From the NCBI GenBank assembly GCA_024635995.1, contig JAGXHW010000012.1, positions 1-64,000 of the forward strand: 64,000 nucleotides of DNA, written 5' to 3'. Both the position numbers and the translations under genes were made by a program. Positions 50,688 to 60,118 of the stretch are shown here, in pieces. Below the pieces are notes generated by a model, which saw nothing but the letters and a program-made list of their open reading frames with translations, did no database searches and had not been told where the DNA came from. Source of the DNA: Clostridiaceae bacterium (GTDB lineage Bacteria; Bacillota; Clostridia; Peptostreptococcales; Tindalliaceae). Within the stretch, counting starts at the first letter, position 1. Every line of letters starts with the position of its first letter.

Positions 50688-50718
50688 GTGAATGTAAATT
50701 GATTTGTGTAACATTCAC
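50688..50718. promoter_or_regulatory. Inverted repeat upstream of pucR
   Basis: GTGAATGT (50688-50695) and ACATTCAC (50711-50718) are perfect inverted repeats 15 bp apart; an inner TTGTG...CACAA overlaps the right arm. They lie about 90-120 bp before the pucR start. The remaining intergenic region (50600-50967) shows AT-rich stretches and nothing else I can name. Possible operator. Confidence 0.45.
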
Positions 50719-50967
50719 AAATTATTTCCCTGAACATCAATAAAGAGTGCCAAGATTTGCTACATTATTGTACATACTTTACCATGTAAACCCTTCTTAT
50801 ACAATTTATTAATGTCTTTAAAAAAGCTACTTACGCTGCACTTTTGCTACTGTACTCGCTGCTACCGAATTATGCATGCGCCTAGACAGACTTTGTTTTA
50901 TGGCTACAATTTTGTGGTGGGTTAAATGATCATTACCGTCATCGCTGATTAACTCAATTACGCTCAA

Positions 50968-51006
50968 TAAAAGAAGGCCTGCCTTGTATTGCAAGCCTTC
51001 TTTATT
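50968..51006 (-). terminator. Terminator of pckA
   Basis: On the minus strand AAAGAAGGC pairs with GCCTTCTTT, with an inner CTTG/CAAG extension, and the right arm runs into TTTTATT. It lies about 30 bp after the pckA stop. Confidence 0.7.
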
Positions 51007-51034
51007 GAACGTGATAATGTTAAGTATTACTCAG

Positions 51035-52714
51035 TCACTTCATCGTTGAGATTTCATTTTCATTTAAAGTGCTGTGTAATTGTGATATCACTGAATAAAG
51101 TGATTTAACCGCCTCAGCCGGCAAAACGTCAACACTATTCTTATGTGTCTGTCTGCTTTCAATAAACTGGATGCGTTGGACAAAATGCTTTATGAAAGAC
51201 TGCCTGTATTCTGTCTTGTCCAAATCAGTGTCAAATCCGTCCACATCCATGATTTCGAGTTCATCGAAAGGACCCCACTGTTTAAAATGAGCATTTCCTT
51301 CGATAATGGATTCAATGGCCCCTAATGTGTGTTGAGGCTCAACTTTTTTGCCCGTAAAATGACCCGTATTAAGTACATAACAGTCCACCCCGTCATCAAA
51401 TAGTGTTTTGAAAAGCTTATAGTCCACGCTTAGAGGATATGTTCTAAAGGGGTTGGCGTATGGTTCAACCACCAGTTTATCCGGATCAACACCTTCAGCC
51501 AGTTTCTCCGCTGAGGTTCTTTTCGTTGCCAGTGTTGCTCCCATCACTGATCCCAGGGCCGAGCCTTTAATCTTGAGGATTGGAGGTATAGTAGGGTCTT
51601 TCATTATCCAGAATATGGAATTGATGGGTTCGTCTATTTTATCAACTCTGTCTGGCGTCCAAAGTCTCGATTTTATTGCCCTCCCATTTCCATTCCGAAG
51701 GTCCTCTGTGACTGGGTATACTTTTCCATCTGTGTGCATAATAGCACCATTGTTTTGGATCGTCAGAATATATTTGTTGTCCGGACTGTTCATTGGATAA
51801 TCCTGGGTTTTGTCAAAATATGCCGGTTCAAGTGCGATGGATGATTTATCATCGACATTGATAATAAATGCATCATCATGCAAAACGGTAATGTTGTATT
51901 TGTTGTCATGCTTGGCATGTGTAATGGTTGATTTCCCTGATCCTGAAAGCCCAAAGACAGCAATGGTATGTTTCTTACCTGGTAAATTATAGGTTTTCAA
52001 CCCACCATGGCAGGCTGCATAACCATTTCTTGCAGCGGTGCCCCATGCCAACGTCAGCGTACCCTTCTTAAATTCACCAAAATATTTCATCCCCAAAATG
52101 GCTGCACAGTTATGCGTTGGATCAAAAAATGCCAATCCCATAGGATGATCAGGATGGCTCCAGTCAGGGTCTGTAAAAACCATAATATCTCCTTCAGGGA
52201 TTTTCTTTGAGTATTTGTAGATTTCTGAATAAACCTCATTCACATACTGAAAATTCAACATCCAGCTATACAAAATGTTTTCATGGTTTTCCGGAATCAG
52301 AAGATGTGCTTTTATCATGAAATTACGGTGTAATCCTATGATGACCTCACCCTGGTACATCTTTTTCATCCTTGTGTTATAGATTGCATCACGAATGATG
52401 GCTGATATTTTGACCAAATCAACACCTTCCTGCCCGAGAATCTTCCTGGCTGCAGCGGCCCGGCCAAAGGTATTGCCATCATTAAAGAGTAAAGCATGGG
52501 CATTTTCAGGCAAACCTTGTTTTTCAGCTTCAAAAACACGTATACCTGTCAGTTCGATGGTTCCCGGACTCTGACGCGCCCTTTCATAAGCGTAAGCAAC
52601 GGTTTTGACATTTTCAACGTTGTTTTGGTAAAACGCAGTTTGAATAGTTGTGCGCATCTGGGATTTTATTATGTCAAAATCTTCCTGACATGTGAATCGA
52701 TTTATTGTGCTCAT
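51035..52714 (-). CDS. pckA: ATP-dependent phosphoenolpyruvate carboxykinase family
   Basis: 559 aa. The P-loop is FGLSGSGKST (about 252-261) with the second kinase motif VLHDDAFIINVDD and the substrate region ARNGYAACHGG. The PEPCK Arg-rich C-terminal loop (TYPLSVDYKLFKTL, VLNTGHFTGKKVEPQ) follows. It interconverts oxaloacetate plus ATP with PEP plus CO2. It has about 20-30 residues more than E. coli PckA. The ATG at 52714 lies 7 nt after AGGAGG. Near the purine locus it would link glycine/pyruvate carbon with PEP, but it is probably an independent unit. Confidence 0.88.
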   Translation of the reverse strand: MSTINRFTCQEDFDIIKSQMRTTIQTAFYQNNVENVKTVAYAYERARQSPGTIELTGIRVFEAEKQGLPENAHALLFNDGNTFGRAAAARKILGQEGVDLVKISAIIRDAIYNTRMKKMYQGEVIIGLHRNFMIKAHLLIPENHENILYSWMLNFQYVNEVYSEIYKYSKKIPEGDIMVFTDPDWSHPDHPMGLAFFDPTHNCAAILGMKYFGEFKKGTLTLAWGTAARNGYAACHGGLKTYNLPGKKHTIAVFGLSGSGKSTITHAKHDNKYNITVLHDDAFIINVDDKSSIALEPAYFDKTQDYPMNSPDNKYILTIQNNGAIMHTDGKVYPVTEDLRNGNGRAIKSRLWTPDRVDKIDEPINSIFWIMKDPTIPPILKIKGSALGSVMGATLATKRTSAEKLAEGVDPDKLVVEPYANPFRTYPLSVDYKLFKTLFDDGVDCYVLNTGHFTGKKVEPQHTLGAIESIIEGNAHFKQWGPFDELEIMDVDGFDTDLDKTEYRQSFIKHFVQRIQFIESRQTHKNSVDVLPAEAVKSLYSVISQLHSTLNENEISTMK

Positions 52715-52911
52715 AACCATCCTCCTGAACTTATTTTTTTATATTATGAAGCTACCATATTCTCAACACAAACTCAAGAAGAAACTAAATTCCATCTTAC
52801 TTGTACAACTATTATTGTTTAGATATAATCATTTTTGTAAGTTGCTTTTTTGATAGATATTAAGATTTGCAGATCGTTTATTAACTTTTGCTGTAGGAAG
52901 AAGGTGAAACC

Positions 52912-53622
52912 TTGTCGGATAGAGTCATCGGCATTTTAGGTGGTATGGGCCCAGAAGCCACTTGGGATTTATTTGGACGAATCCTAAAATTAACACCTGT
53001 GAAAAAGGATTCTGATCATCATCACATCATTATCGACAGCAACAGCAAGATTCCAGACCGTACTATGGCAATTCTGAAAAGCGGGATAAGTCCTGTGAAT
53101 GAAATGATTGCAACAGGAAAGCGTCTAGAAAAGGCAGGCGCTTCATTCATTCTTATGCCCTGCATGACAGCCCACTATTTCATAGAACCTGTCAGAGAGG
53201 CACTCTCCATTCCTGTTGTAAACGCCTTTTCATTATTACAATCATATATTTATTCGCTTGCTGTACAGCCGGGCACAATAGCAGTGTTAGCTACCAGTGG
53301 CAGTTTAAGTTCCGGTCTTTATGAAAATTATTTATCCGGCTATAATTTATATATACCTCCTGAAGACATCCAATCAACCCAGGTGATGGATGTTATTTTT
53401 GGAAGTGATGGTATCAAGGTAGCGGGGGTAACGACACATAATGTTAAAAGACTAAGCAACATGATACTTCATTGTAAAGAGTCAGGTGCTGACATTGTTA
53501 TTGCAGGTTGCACTGAAATCGGTCTTGCGTTAAAGAACCAAACTATGCCTTTGCCCGTCATCGATCCACTGGATCTGTTGGCAGCTGAAGCTCATCGCAT
53601 TGCCTCAAATCCAAAAATCTAA
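52912..53622 (+). CDS. Aspartate/glutamate racemase family protein
   Basis: 236 aa. IGILGGMGPEATWDLFGRIL opens the fold; the two catalytic cysteines are in FILMPCMTAHYF (usually PCNTAH, so Asn is Met here) and VIAGCTEIGLAL. It interconverts D- and L-aspartate or a related amino acid without cofactor. Start TTG after a GGAAGAAGGTG run. Monocistronic, with a strong terminator starting at its stop codon. Confidence 0.87.
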   Translation: MSDRVIGILGGMGPEATWDLFGRILKLTPVKKDSDHHHIIIDSNSKIPDRTMAILKSGISPVNEMIATGKRLEKAGASFILMPCMTAHYFIEPVREALSIPVVNAFSLLQSYIYSLAVQPGTIAVLATSGSLSSGLYENYLSGYNLYIPPEDIQSTQVMDVIFGSDGIKVAGVTTHNVKRLSNMILHCKESGADIVIAGCTEIGLALKNQTMPLPVIDPLDLLAAEAHRIASNPKI

Positions 53623-53670
53623 CGCAACCCCTTTCCTATTTAGACCACTTCGGAAGGGGGTTGCGTTTCA
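53621..53670 (+). terminator. Terminator after the racemase gene
   Basis: AACGCAACCCCTTTCC (53621-53636) pairs with GGAAGGGGGTTGCGTT (53652-53667), 16 bp with one G-U, over a 15-nt loop. Only a short T stretch follows. It begins inside the stop codon. Confidence 0.75.
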
Positions 53671-53694
53671 AACCAATTATCCTGTTTGCTTTGT

Positions 53695-54312
53695 TTATAC
53701 TTTCCAGTCACCGTATTCCATGTAAGTTACCGTTTTCTTCTTTATATCCGCCCCGTATAGTTTTTCAACAACATGCAAGCTTAAATCAATGCCAGCAGAA
53801 ATACCTGCAGAGGTCATGACCCGGTCGTTATCAATCCATCTCTTATCCCGGTTAATGCGCGTTCTTGGCGATGCTTTTTCAAGAAGATGAAACACTTCAT
53901 GATGTGTTACTGCTTCCAGGTCTTCCAACAAGCCCGCCTTACCCAACAAAATTGAACCGCTGCAAACCGACATTGTTATGTGCCCATTTTTGTGTACTTG
54001 CTTAATCCACTGAATCACCTTATCGTTGTTAACCTCTTTTCGTGTTCCAACTCCTCCAGGAATCACCAGCAAATCAATTGGTGGATGATTATCGAAGCTA
54101 TAATCCACCATAGCTTTCAATCCATTAATGGTCTGAATAGGCCGTCCGTCTTCACTCAGGGTAAACACCTGAAACATACGGTACTGGTTTAACTCCGCAG
54201 TGACAGAAAAAACTTCATATGGACCAGCAAAATCCAGGAGTTCCACTTTGTTGAATAAATAAATCCCAACTGTCAATAAACCTTGTTCATTGCTATTTTC
54301 TGACTTATCCAT
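53695..54312 (-). CDS. DJ-1/PfpI family protein
   Basis: 205 aa with a class I glutamine amidotransferase-like fold. The nucleophilic Cys is in ITMSVCSGSILLGKAGLL, with LLVIPGGVGTRKE upstream carrying the acidic/Gly elbow and VMTSAGISAGIDLSLHVVEKL downstream. The layout is close to isonitrile hydratase and other DJ-1/PfpI members, whose substrates vary. No partner gene indicates the role. GAGGGGGTGA precedes the ATG, and an ABC exporter gene lies 15 bp upstream, so the two may be cotranscribed. Confidence 0.85.
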   Translation of the reverse strand: MDKSENSNEQGLLTVGIYLFNKVELLDFAGPYEVFSVTAELNQYRMFQVFTLSEDGRPIQTINGLKAMVDYSFDNHPPIDLLVIPGGVGTRKEVNNDKVIQWIKQVHKNGHITMSVCSGSILLGKAGLLEDLEAVTHHEVFHLLEKASPRTRINRDKRWIDNDRVMTSAGISAGIDLSLHVVEKLYGADIKKKTVTYMEYGDWKV

Positions 54313-54327
54313 ACAGTCACCCCCTCA

Positions 54328-56061
54328 CTATGCAACCACCACAGGTACTTTGCTGAACTGAGCCTTGTACAATCGTGTGTAATAACCGTTCTGTTTGAGT
54401 AGTGATTCATGACTTCCTTCTTCAACAATTCCCTCATCCGTTAGCACCATGATTTTATCTGCGTTTTGAATGGTGGCTAACCTGTGAGCAATCACCAGCG
54501 TTGTTCTTTGTGATGACAATGCTTCCAGAGATTTTTGAATCAGTTTTTCCGTTTCGTTATCAAGGGCCGATGTTGCTTCATCCAGGATGAGAATGGGTGG
54601 GTTCTTCAGGAATATTCGGGCAATTGATAACCTTTGCTTTTGCCCTCCTGATAACATGATGCCCCGTTCTCCAATATAAGTATCATACCCGTTTTCCAAT
54701 TGAATAATAAACGTATGGGCGTTTGCTTTTTTTGCAGCTTCAATAATCTCGTCTTCTGAGGCATCCAGGTTGGCATATGCGATATTGTCCCTGACAGTCC
54801 CTGAAAATAGAAATACGTCCTGCTGCACAATACCTATGTGTTTTCTCAATGAACGTTGTGTGAAACTTTTAATATCTCTGTTATCAATGGTGATCAGACC
54901 TGTTTCGACTTCATAAAACCGGGGAATTAAATTGCACAAAGTTGTCTTACCCCCGCCTGATGGGCCAACCAGCGCCACTGTTTCTCCCGGCTTCGCCGTA
55001 AAACTGATGTTTTTAAGCACGTGTTCTCTGTTGTTATAACTAAATGTTACATTATGAAATTCAATATCACCATTCACGTCACTAATGTCTTTGGCGCCAG
55101 GCTGGTCTTTAATATCAGGCTTAATTTCAAGGGTTTCCATAAACCGGTGAAATCCAGCCATTCCTTTTTGATAGTTTTCAACCAAAATGGTCAGTTTTCT
55201 CATGGGCTGTAAAAACATTGACACATACAGCAAAAATCCTACCAACTGGCCAATAGACATAGATCCCTGGTATATAAAAATACCTCCAAAAGTGATCACA
55301 GACAGGTTAATAATATTCGTGAAAAAATTAATGCCCGCAAAAAATTCTGCCATTACTTTCAAAGCATTTTCCTTTGAAGTTCTGAATTCCTCGTTTCCTT
55401 TTTTGAATTTTTTCTCTTCATAAGCTTCATTTGTAAAGGATTTAACCACTCTAACGCCAGAGATGCTGTCTTCCACCTGGGCGTTTATATCCGCCAGTTT
55501 TTGCCTCATATTTCGGAACGCTGCCTGCATGCGTTTATTTTTTCTCATGGTAAAGGTCATGACAATCGGAATCAGTATGAAGGTGATAAGTGTTAATGGT
55601 AAATGAATGGATGACATGATGACAAAGGAACCTGCCAATGTAACAAAAGCGATAAACAAATCTTCAGGGCCGTGATGAGCAAGTTCAGATATTTCATTCA
55701 GGTCATTAACAAGCCTTGACATAACGTGCCCGGTTCTGGTGTTGTCAAAATAATTAAATGAAAGGGTTTGTAAATGCTGAAACAAATCCTTTCGCATATG
55801 ATATTCCATCCTGATTCCCAGTACATGCCCCCAGTAATCAACAACAAACTGTAAAATGCTCCTCAGTACAAAGAATAGTAACATGCCTCCTGAGATCATC
55901 AATAGCAGACGAATATTTCCACTTGGCAATACCTCGTCGATCATTTTTTGAACAACAAAGGGAAATACAAGATCCATTAGAGCAGTTAGAAATGCACACC
56001 CAAAATCCAATGAGAACAAAGGTAAATGAGGGCGGTAGTAACTGATAAATTTTCGTATCAT
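54328..56061 (-). CDS. ABC exporter, fused permease and ATPase (MsbA/MdlB type)
   Basis: 577 aa half-transporter. Residues 1-310 hold six membrane helices of the ABC type-1 domain. The ATPase has Walker A VGPSGGGKTT (near 365), Q-loop GIVQQDVFLFSG, signature MLSGGQKQRLSIARIF, Walker B ILILDEATSALDNETE and switch His in VIAHRLATI. It exports a lipid, peptide or drug as a homodimer. No second half-transporter is adjacent. AAAGGTGA precedes the ATG. Confidence 0.93.
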   Translation of the reverse strand: MIRKFISYYRPHLPLFSLDFGCAFLTALMDLVFPFVVQKMIDEVLPSGNIRLLLMISGGMLLFFVLRSILQFVVDYWGHVLGIRMEYHMRKDLFQHLQTLSFNYFDNTRTGHVMSRLVNDLNEISELAHHGPEDLFIAFVTLAGSFVIMSSIHLPLTLITFILIPIVMTFTMRKNKRMQAAFRNMRQKLADINAQVEDSISGVRVVKSFTNEAYEEKKFKKGNEEFRTSKENALKVMAEFFAGINFFTNIINLSVITFGGIFIYQGSMSIGQLVGFLLYVSMFLQPMRKLTILVENYQKGMAGFHRFMETLEIKPDIKDQPGAKDISDVNGDIEFHNVTFSYNNREHVLKNISFTAKPGETVALVGPSGGGKTTLCNLIPRFYEVETGLITIDNRDIKSFTQRSLRKHIGIVQQDVFLFSGTVRDNIAYANLDASEDEIIEAAKKANAHTFIIQLENGYDTYIGERGIMLSGGQKQRLSIARIFLKNPPILILDEATSALDNETEKLIQKSLEALSSQRTTLVIAHRLATIQNADKIMVLTDEGIVEEGSHESLLKQNGYYTRLYKAQFSKVPVVVA

Positions 56062-56167
56062 TGCGAGTTCACCTTTCGGTTCATTAAACTATCTTCATAT
56101 GACAATGTGTTATTTGCTCAAATGATTGTAACATAGATTCGAATTCCGGGCAATGAGTTAGCCGCAT

Positions 56168-56206
56168 AGAAAAACACCTCCCGTTAAAGTACAGGAAGGT
56201 GTTTTG
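56168..56206 (-). terminator. Terminator after the unrecognised 420-aa gene
   Basis: On the minus strand AAAACACCTTCC pairs with GGGAGGTGTTTT (one mismatch) over about 13 nt and ends in TTTTTCT. It lies 10 bp past the stop codon at 56217. Confidence 0.8.
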
Positions 56207-56216
56207 AATGATTGTG

Positions 56217-57479
56217 CTATCGACGATGTAGTTTTGGAGCACCAATGAAGGATAATCCATTTTCTGTCAGTGCTCTGGCAGTGTTATTAACAGCTTGGTG
56301 TTTATCCATATAATTTTGCTGAAGATTTTCCATATCATCGTTTTCCATGATTTCTTCCTTAAGACGGAAATAATCCAGTATACTGGAAGGGTGTTCTCTC
56401 GTAACCTCTACATCAGGGTCTCCACCTTCGTGCTTGGCCGCTATATTGGGAACACTTTGTGCAAGTTCAATCAACTCATCCCTGCGGTTATAGGGCTGTT
56501 TCACAATGGACTGATATGTTTCAGTGATGTGATGTTCGATTCTCACATTATTCTCCAAATCCAACTGGTTTCTAATAAAACTACTTAATTCGATGGTTTT
56601 ATTGTCAACTGCATTACTCAGGTTAAAGCCCACTAATGGTGTTGTGCCATCGTCCCTGGAAAACAGTTTTGCCATTAACAATGTCCATAAAACGGAATAA
56701 GGGTTATCATTTCCCATGAATACTGAAATTTTAAATTCAATGTCAATACCCAGTTTGTGAATAATGTAGGCAATGAACACTGTACCAGGATTAATGTTTA
56801 ATACTTGCTTAACACCATAATTTGTATAATAATACAAGTATTCATCAATCCACTTCAAAGGATGATCATTGGGTTGACCAATACCTCCAAAGTATCCGGT
56901 GATTGTTTCAGGACCGTCTAGATGAACGTTTGACCCATCTGTTCCCTTGGTGTCCAGTGTTTCCACATAACTGGCCCCTACAATTTGCATTGCAGCAGCG
57001 ATGGCCAATGTATCCCCCTGGTCATTCTCCTGCTCTTTCATATTTCTCACTCGAATGTACCTGCCAGGCATGATTTCATCATGCTCGATGGCCGACTTTG
57101 CTTCTTCGATTAACCAGGGGAAATATTGTAAAGCACTTATTTCCAGTGTGACAGCATTTGCCTCGTTAAAATACTTTCTGGCAGCCTCATCACCGAACAC
57201 TTTTTGGCGATAATCTGATACGGAGATAAACGCCTGTTGATCTCTTTTAGATGTCAGCCATTCCAGGTCTTTGAGATAGGGTGAATTCATTTGATCCAGA
57301 CGATTAACCAGATTTTCCAGTTTTCTTGCTTTCCTGGCTATTTCGTTAATTTCAGATGGCGTTCCATACTTACCTATGATCCTTTGGATGTCTCTCATCA
57401 AGGGGTTATTCCTATCCAACAAAAAAGTATTAATCTCATCAAGGCGGGCAGCATCAATACATAAATTTTTCATATCCAT
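56217..57479 (-). CDS. Unrecognised conserved-looking protein (420 aa)
   Basis: I do not recognise this family. Residues 1-110 are helical and charged (RKARKLENLVNRLDQMNSPY). From about 140 the sequence alternates strands and helices in a barrel-like manner: GDTLAIAAAMQIVGASYVET, HLDGPETITGYFGGIGQPND, VLNINPGTVFIAYIIHKLG, TTPLVGFNLSNAVDN, RIEHHITETYQSI and VPNIAAKHEGGDPDVE. The His-rich IEHHIT and AAKHEGG segments look like a metal or phosphate site. No signal peptide or membrane helix. AAGGAG precedes the ATG; it is monocistronic with its own terminator. An enzyme of an anaerobe-specific pathway is possible. Confidence 0.75.
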   Translation of the reverse strand: MDMKNLCIDAARLDEINTFLLDRNNPLMRDIQRIIGKYGTPSEINEIARKARKLENLVNRLDQMNSPYLKDLEWLTSKRDQQAFISVSDYRQKVFGDEAARKYFNEANAVTLEISALQYFPWLIEEAKSAIEHDEIMPGRYIRVRNMKEQENDQGDTLAIAAAMQIVGASYVETLDTKGTDGSNVHLDGPETITGYFGGIGQPNDHPLKWIDEYLYYYTNYGVKQVLNINPGTVFIAYIIHKLGIDIEFKISVFMGNDNPYSVLWTLLMAKLFSRDDGTTPLVGFNLSNAVDNKTIELSSFIRNQLDLENNVRIEHHITETYQSIVKQPYNRRDELIELAQSVPNIAAKHEGGDPDVEVTREHPSSILDYFRLKEEIMENDDMENLQQNYMDKHQAVNNTARALTENGLSFIGAPKLHRR

Positions 57480-57738
57480 GAACCACTCCTTATAATAAAT
57501 TTACATGAATAAAATTATCTGTAAAACCTATATACCCCCCCCCACATCTTTTTTCGACACTTCTCATTATAATGATCATATCGCAATTATCTGAATCATT
57601 CAAATATTTTTTTGATTGGTGTCCTTTTGATTGGTTACATATCTAATCTTCCTTGCATTTTCTTTGGAACCTTTGAGACATCTCGTCGTCTAAATGAATA
57701 TAAACCGTGAGAAATGATTCTATGGAGGAGGGCTTCAT

Positions 57739-58710
57739 GTGAAAAATAAGTGGTATTCAGTTAAACTCATCCTTATCCAATTTTTGATTTTTTCTATGTT
57801 GTTCATGATCACCGGATGTGGAAGCAATGACAACTCGATGTATGAAAATGATACTGCGGGGTCAGCGGAAGAACGCAGCATGGAAGGAGAAATGGCACCT
57901 GCGGAACCAGCTTCGCCTGCTCCTGATAGTGATGCTTCTTTGAGCGGCGATGGATTCTCGCTGGGACAAACTGTCGAAATTGGCCACAAGATTATTTATT
58001 CTGGAGAAGTAATGATGGAAACACTCACCTTTGAAGAATCTGTTGAGCAGATCCAGCACTACGTTAATGATATAGGTGGTTTTGCTGAATCTTCATTTGT
58101 TGAGGGGCGACGCATCATGGAGACGTCAAGACCACCAAGAAGAACCGCTGTTTTCACCTTTCGTATTCCTCAACAGCGGTTTCATACCTTTTCAGAGAAT
58201 CTCAAGGAATTTGGAAATGTACTGTCTTCCAGTACACACGGAGAAAACATTACTGAAAGGTACTTTGACACAGAGGCACGGTTGGAAAGTTTAGTCATTC
58301 AACAGGAAAGAATGCTGAGTTTGCTTGAAAGAGCAGAAAATATCGAAGATATATTACGAATTGAATCTGAATTGACAAACTTGCGCTACCAAATAGAAAA
58401 CCTCACCGGTACACTTCAGAAATGGGATAACCTGGTTCAGTTTTCAACGATTCGTGTAGAGGTTCGAGAAGTTGACCAGGAAACACCGGATCCCGAGACA
58501 GCCACCTGGTTTGATGAAATTGGTGAAGCTTTTAAAGATTCCGTTTTGGCTGTTATCAAAACACTACAGAACATTGTCATATTTCTCATCATGGCGGTAC
58601 CCTTTGCATTGATATTCATTCCTGTGTTTTTTATTCTGCAAAAACTCTATCACTTATACCGAAACAGAAAGAACAAGAATAAAACATCCGATGATAACCA
58701 GCAACAATAG
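57739..58710 (+). CDS. DUF4349 lipoprotein
   Basis: 323 aa. The lipoprotein signal ends MLFMITGCGSN, with the lipobox Cys near residue 27. A low-complexity acidic/Pro linker (residues about 30-80) precedes the DUF4349 domain: FRIPQQRFHTFSENLKEFG, then a coiled-coil RIESELTNLRYQIENLTGTL, then a C-terminal membrane helix (IVIFLIMAVPFALIFIPVFF) and basic tail. Family function is unknown; it is a cell-surface protein. GTG start 8 nt after GGAGGAGG. Monocistronic with a strong terminator. Confidence 0.88.
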   Translation: MKNKWYSVKLILIQFLIFSMLFMITGCGSNDNSMYENDTAGSAEERSMEGEMAPAEPASPAPDSDASLSGDGFSLGQTVEIGHKIIYSGEVMMETLTFEESVEQIQHYVNDIGGFAESSFVEGRRIMETSRPPRRTAVFTFRIPQQRFHTFSENLKEFGNVLSSSTHGENITERYFDTEARLESLVIQQERMLSLLERAENIEDILRIESELTNLRYQIENLTGTLQKWDNLVQFSTIRVEVREVDQETPDPETATWFDEIGEAFKDSVLAVIKTLQNIVIFLIMAVPFALIFIPVFFILQKLYHLYRNRKNKNKTSDDNQQQ

Positions 58711-58740
58711 TTCGTGTAAAACTATTCGCGGCAGAACATA

Positions 58741-58788
58741 AAAGACACAGCGTTTCAATACGAATTGAAACGCTGTGTCTTTTTTTTA
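58741..58788 (+). terminator. Terminator after the DUF4349 gene
   Basis: A perfect 19-bp stem (58741-58759 with 58764-58782, core ACACAGCGTTTC) round ACGA is followed by a T run to 58788. Confidence 0.93.
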
Positions 58789-58869
58789 CATGTACATCTA
58801 GGGACATAGCTCCGCCTATACACTTCATGCAGAAGAGAGAGTTTTATCGGTGGTAGTCCTCAGTTAAAT

Positions 58870-59694
58870 TTAGAAACAAACCAATAAACCACCTATACCA
58901 GCATGCGTGCCGATCACAGGCCCCATGGTTGTTAACATCACTTCTTTTGGATTGAATTTGTTAATAATTTCATCTTTTAACGCAAGAGCTTCATCAAGGC
59001 AATCACAATGTGTTATTGCAACAATTTGATTTTGATAATCCTTCTGTTTCTTTTCCATTTCTTCAATAAGTAATCGAATTGCTTTTTTCTTTCCCCGGAT
59101 GGTTTTAAGAATTTTTACATACCCATCTTCAACATGAACCACTGGTTTCAGGTTTAACAGATTAGCCACAAACTCTTTTGGCTTACTTACCCTTCCACCT
59201 TTCACTGCATTTTCAAGGGTTTCCAGATATACAACAACTCTCATATGATCCCGGTATTCCTTTAACTTTTCAACGATGGAAGATGTTTGCATACCTTCTT
59301 TCATCAATTCATAAGCTTTTAAGACCTGCAAGCCAACACCAATAGATCCTGAAAGTGTATCAAAGACCTCAATGTTATTACCAAGTTCTTCTCTCACCAT
59401 TAAAGCACCTTCTATGGTACCGCTTAATTTAGATGAAAGGTGGATGCTAAGTACTTCTCCATGCTGACGGATTCCTTCGCGAAAAGCATCCATGTAACTC
59501 TGGGGTGACGGTTGTGATGTCTTGGGTAATGTTGGTGAAGCCGCCATTTTTTCAAAAAATTCATGATGTGTCAGGTTAACCCCATCAATGTATTGCTTAC
59601 CGTCTATTTCAATTTGTAGTGGGACCACCAAAATACCCAACTTCTCGATCAACTCCCGAGGCAAATCACAGGAACTGTCTGTTACAATTTGCAT
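58870..59694 (-). CDS. DegV family fatty-acid-binding protein
   Basis: 274 aa, full length. MQIVTDSSCDLPRELIEKLG and TSQPSPQSYMDAFREG are the DegV start and the fatty-acid carboxylate loop; IHLSSKLSGTIEGALM and AHTD-like (GTHAGIGGLLVCF) complete the fold. DegV/FakB-type proteins bind a fatty acid for phosphorylation by FakA. AGGAGG precedes the ATG. It is last in a possible series with the thioredoxin-like and BaiN-type genes upstream. Confidence 0.92.
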   Translation of the reverse strand: MQIVTDSSCDLPRELIEKLGILVVPLQIEIDGKQYIDGVNLTHHEFFEKMAASPTLPKTSQPSPQSYMDAFREGIRQHGEVLSIHLSSKLSGTIEGALMVREELGNNIEVFDTLSGSIGVGLQVLKAYELMKEGMQTSSIVEKLKEYRDHMRVVVYLETLENAVKGGRVSKPKEFVANLLNLKPVVHVEDGYVKILKTIRGKKKAIRLLIEEMEKKQKDYQNQIVAITHCDCLDEALALKDEIINKFNPKEVMLTTMGPVIGTHAGIGGLLVCF

Positions 59695-59766
59695 GCTTAA
59701 TCCTCCTCAAATATCATCTTCCACCTATTCTTTGCCACTTAATTATATCATCTTTGGTCATGATTA

Positions 59767-60117
59767 TCATTGTTTTTTGCTTTTTTCAAATACATTCTCA
59801 TTGTTTTCTGACATTTCTTTCAGTCTCTTTTCCACTTCAACCAGGTCGATAAACCTGGCACTTCTAAAGATCTCTCTTCCCATATGGAATATGATCACAG
59901 CAGGCACTGTAAATATCAAATATTGTCCCGAGAGCTCTGGTACGTGATCTGCAGGGCAGTAACATGTTAAAACATCAGGAAACTTTTTCATTAAAATATC
60001 AACTTTTGGTTTAGTGGCATGACAAACCGAACAACTGTCTGTCCCGAAATAAGCTAACAGGATCGATTCATTGGTAAGTAAATCACTAAATTCCTTTATT
60101 GAGCTTACGTTTTTCAT
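59767..60117 (-). CDS. Thioredoxin-like protein with CSVC motif
   Basis: 116 aa with a thioredoxin fold. The redox pair is in FGTDSCSVCHATKPK, and a later FTVPAVIIFHMGREI contains the cis-Pro. Two further cysteines occur in VLTCYCPADH. Start ATG follows AAAGGAG, one base past the stop of the BaiN-type gene, so the two are probably translationally coupled. A redox role with that flavoprotein is plausible; no direct evidence. Confidence 0.85.
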   Translation of the reverse strand: MKNVSSIKEFSDLLTNESILLAYFGTDSCSVCHATKPKVDILMKKFPDVLTCYCPADHVPELSGQYLIFTVPAVIIFHMGREIFRSARFIDLVEVEKRLKEMSENNENVFEKSKKQ

Positions 60118-60118
60118 G

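Noticed and set aside
57535-57543. Run of nine C residues
   Set aside because: A simple homopolymer in an AT-rich intergenic region; possible length polymorphism but no gene start or promoter depends on it visibly.
57605-57640. Direct repeat of TTTTGATTGGT upstream of the DUF4349 gene
   Set aside because: Only two short copies without promoter-like spacing; likely chance.
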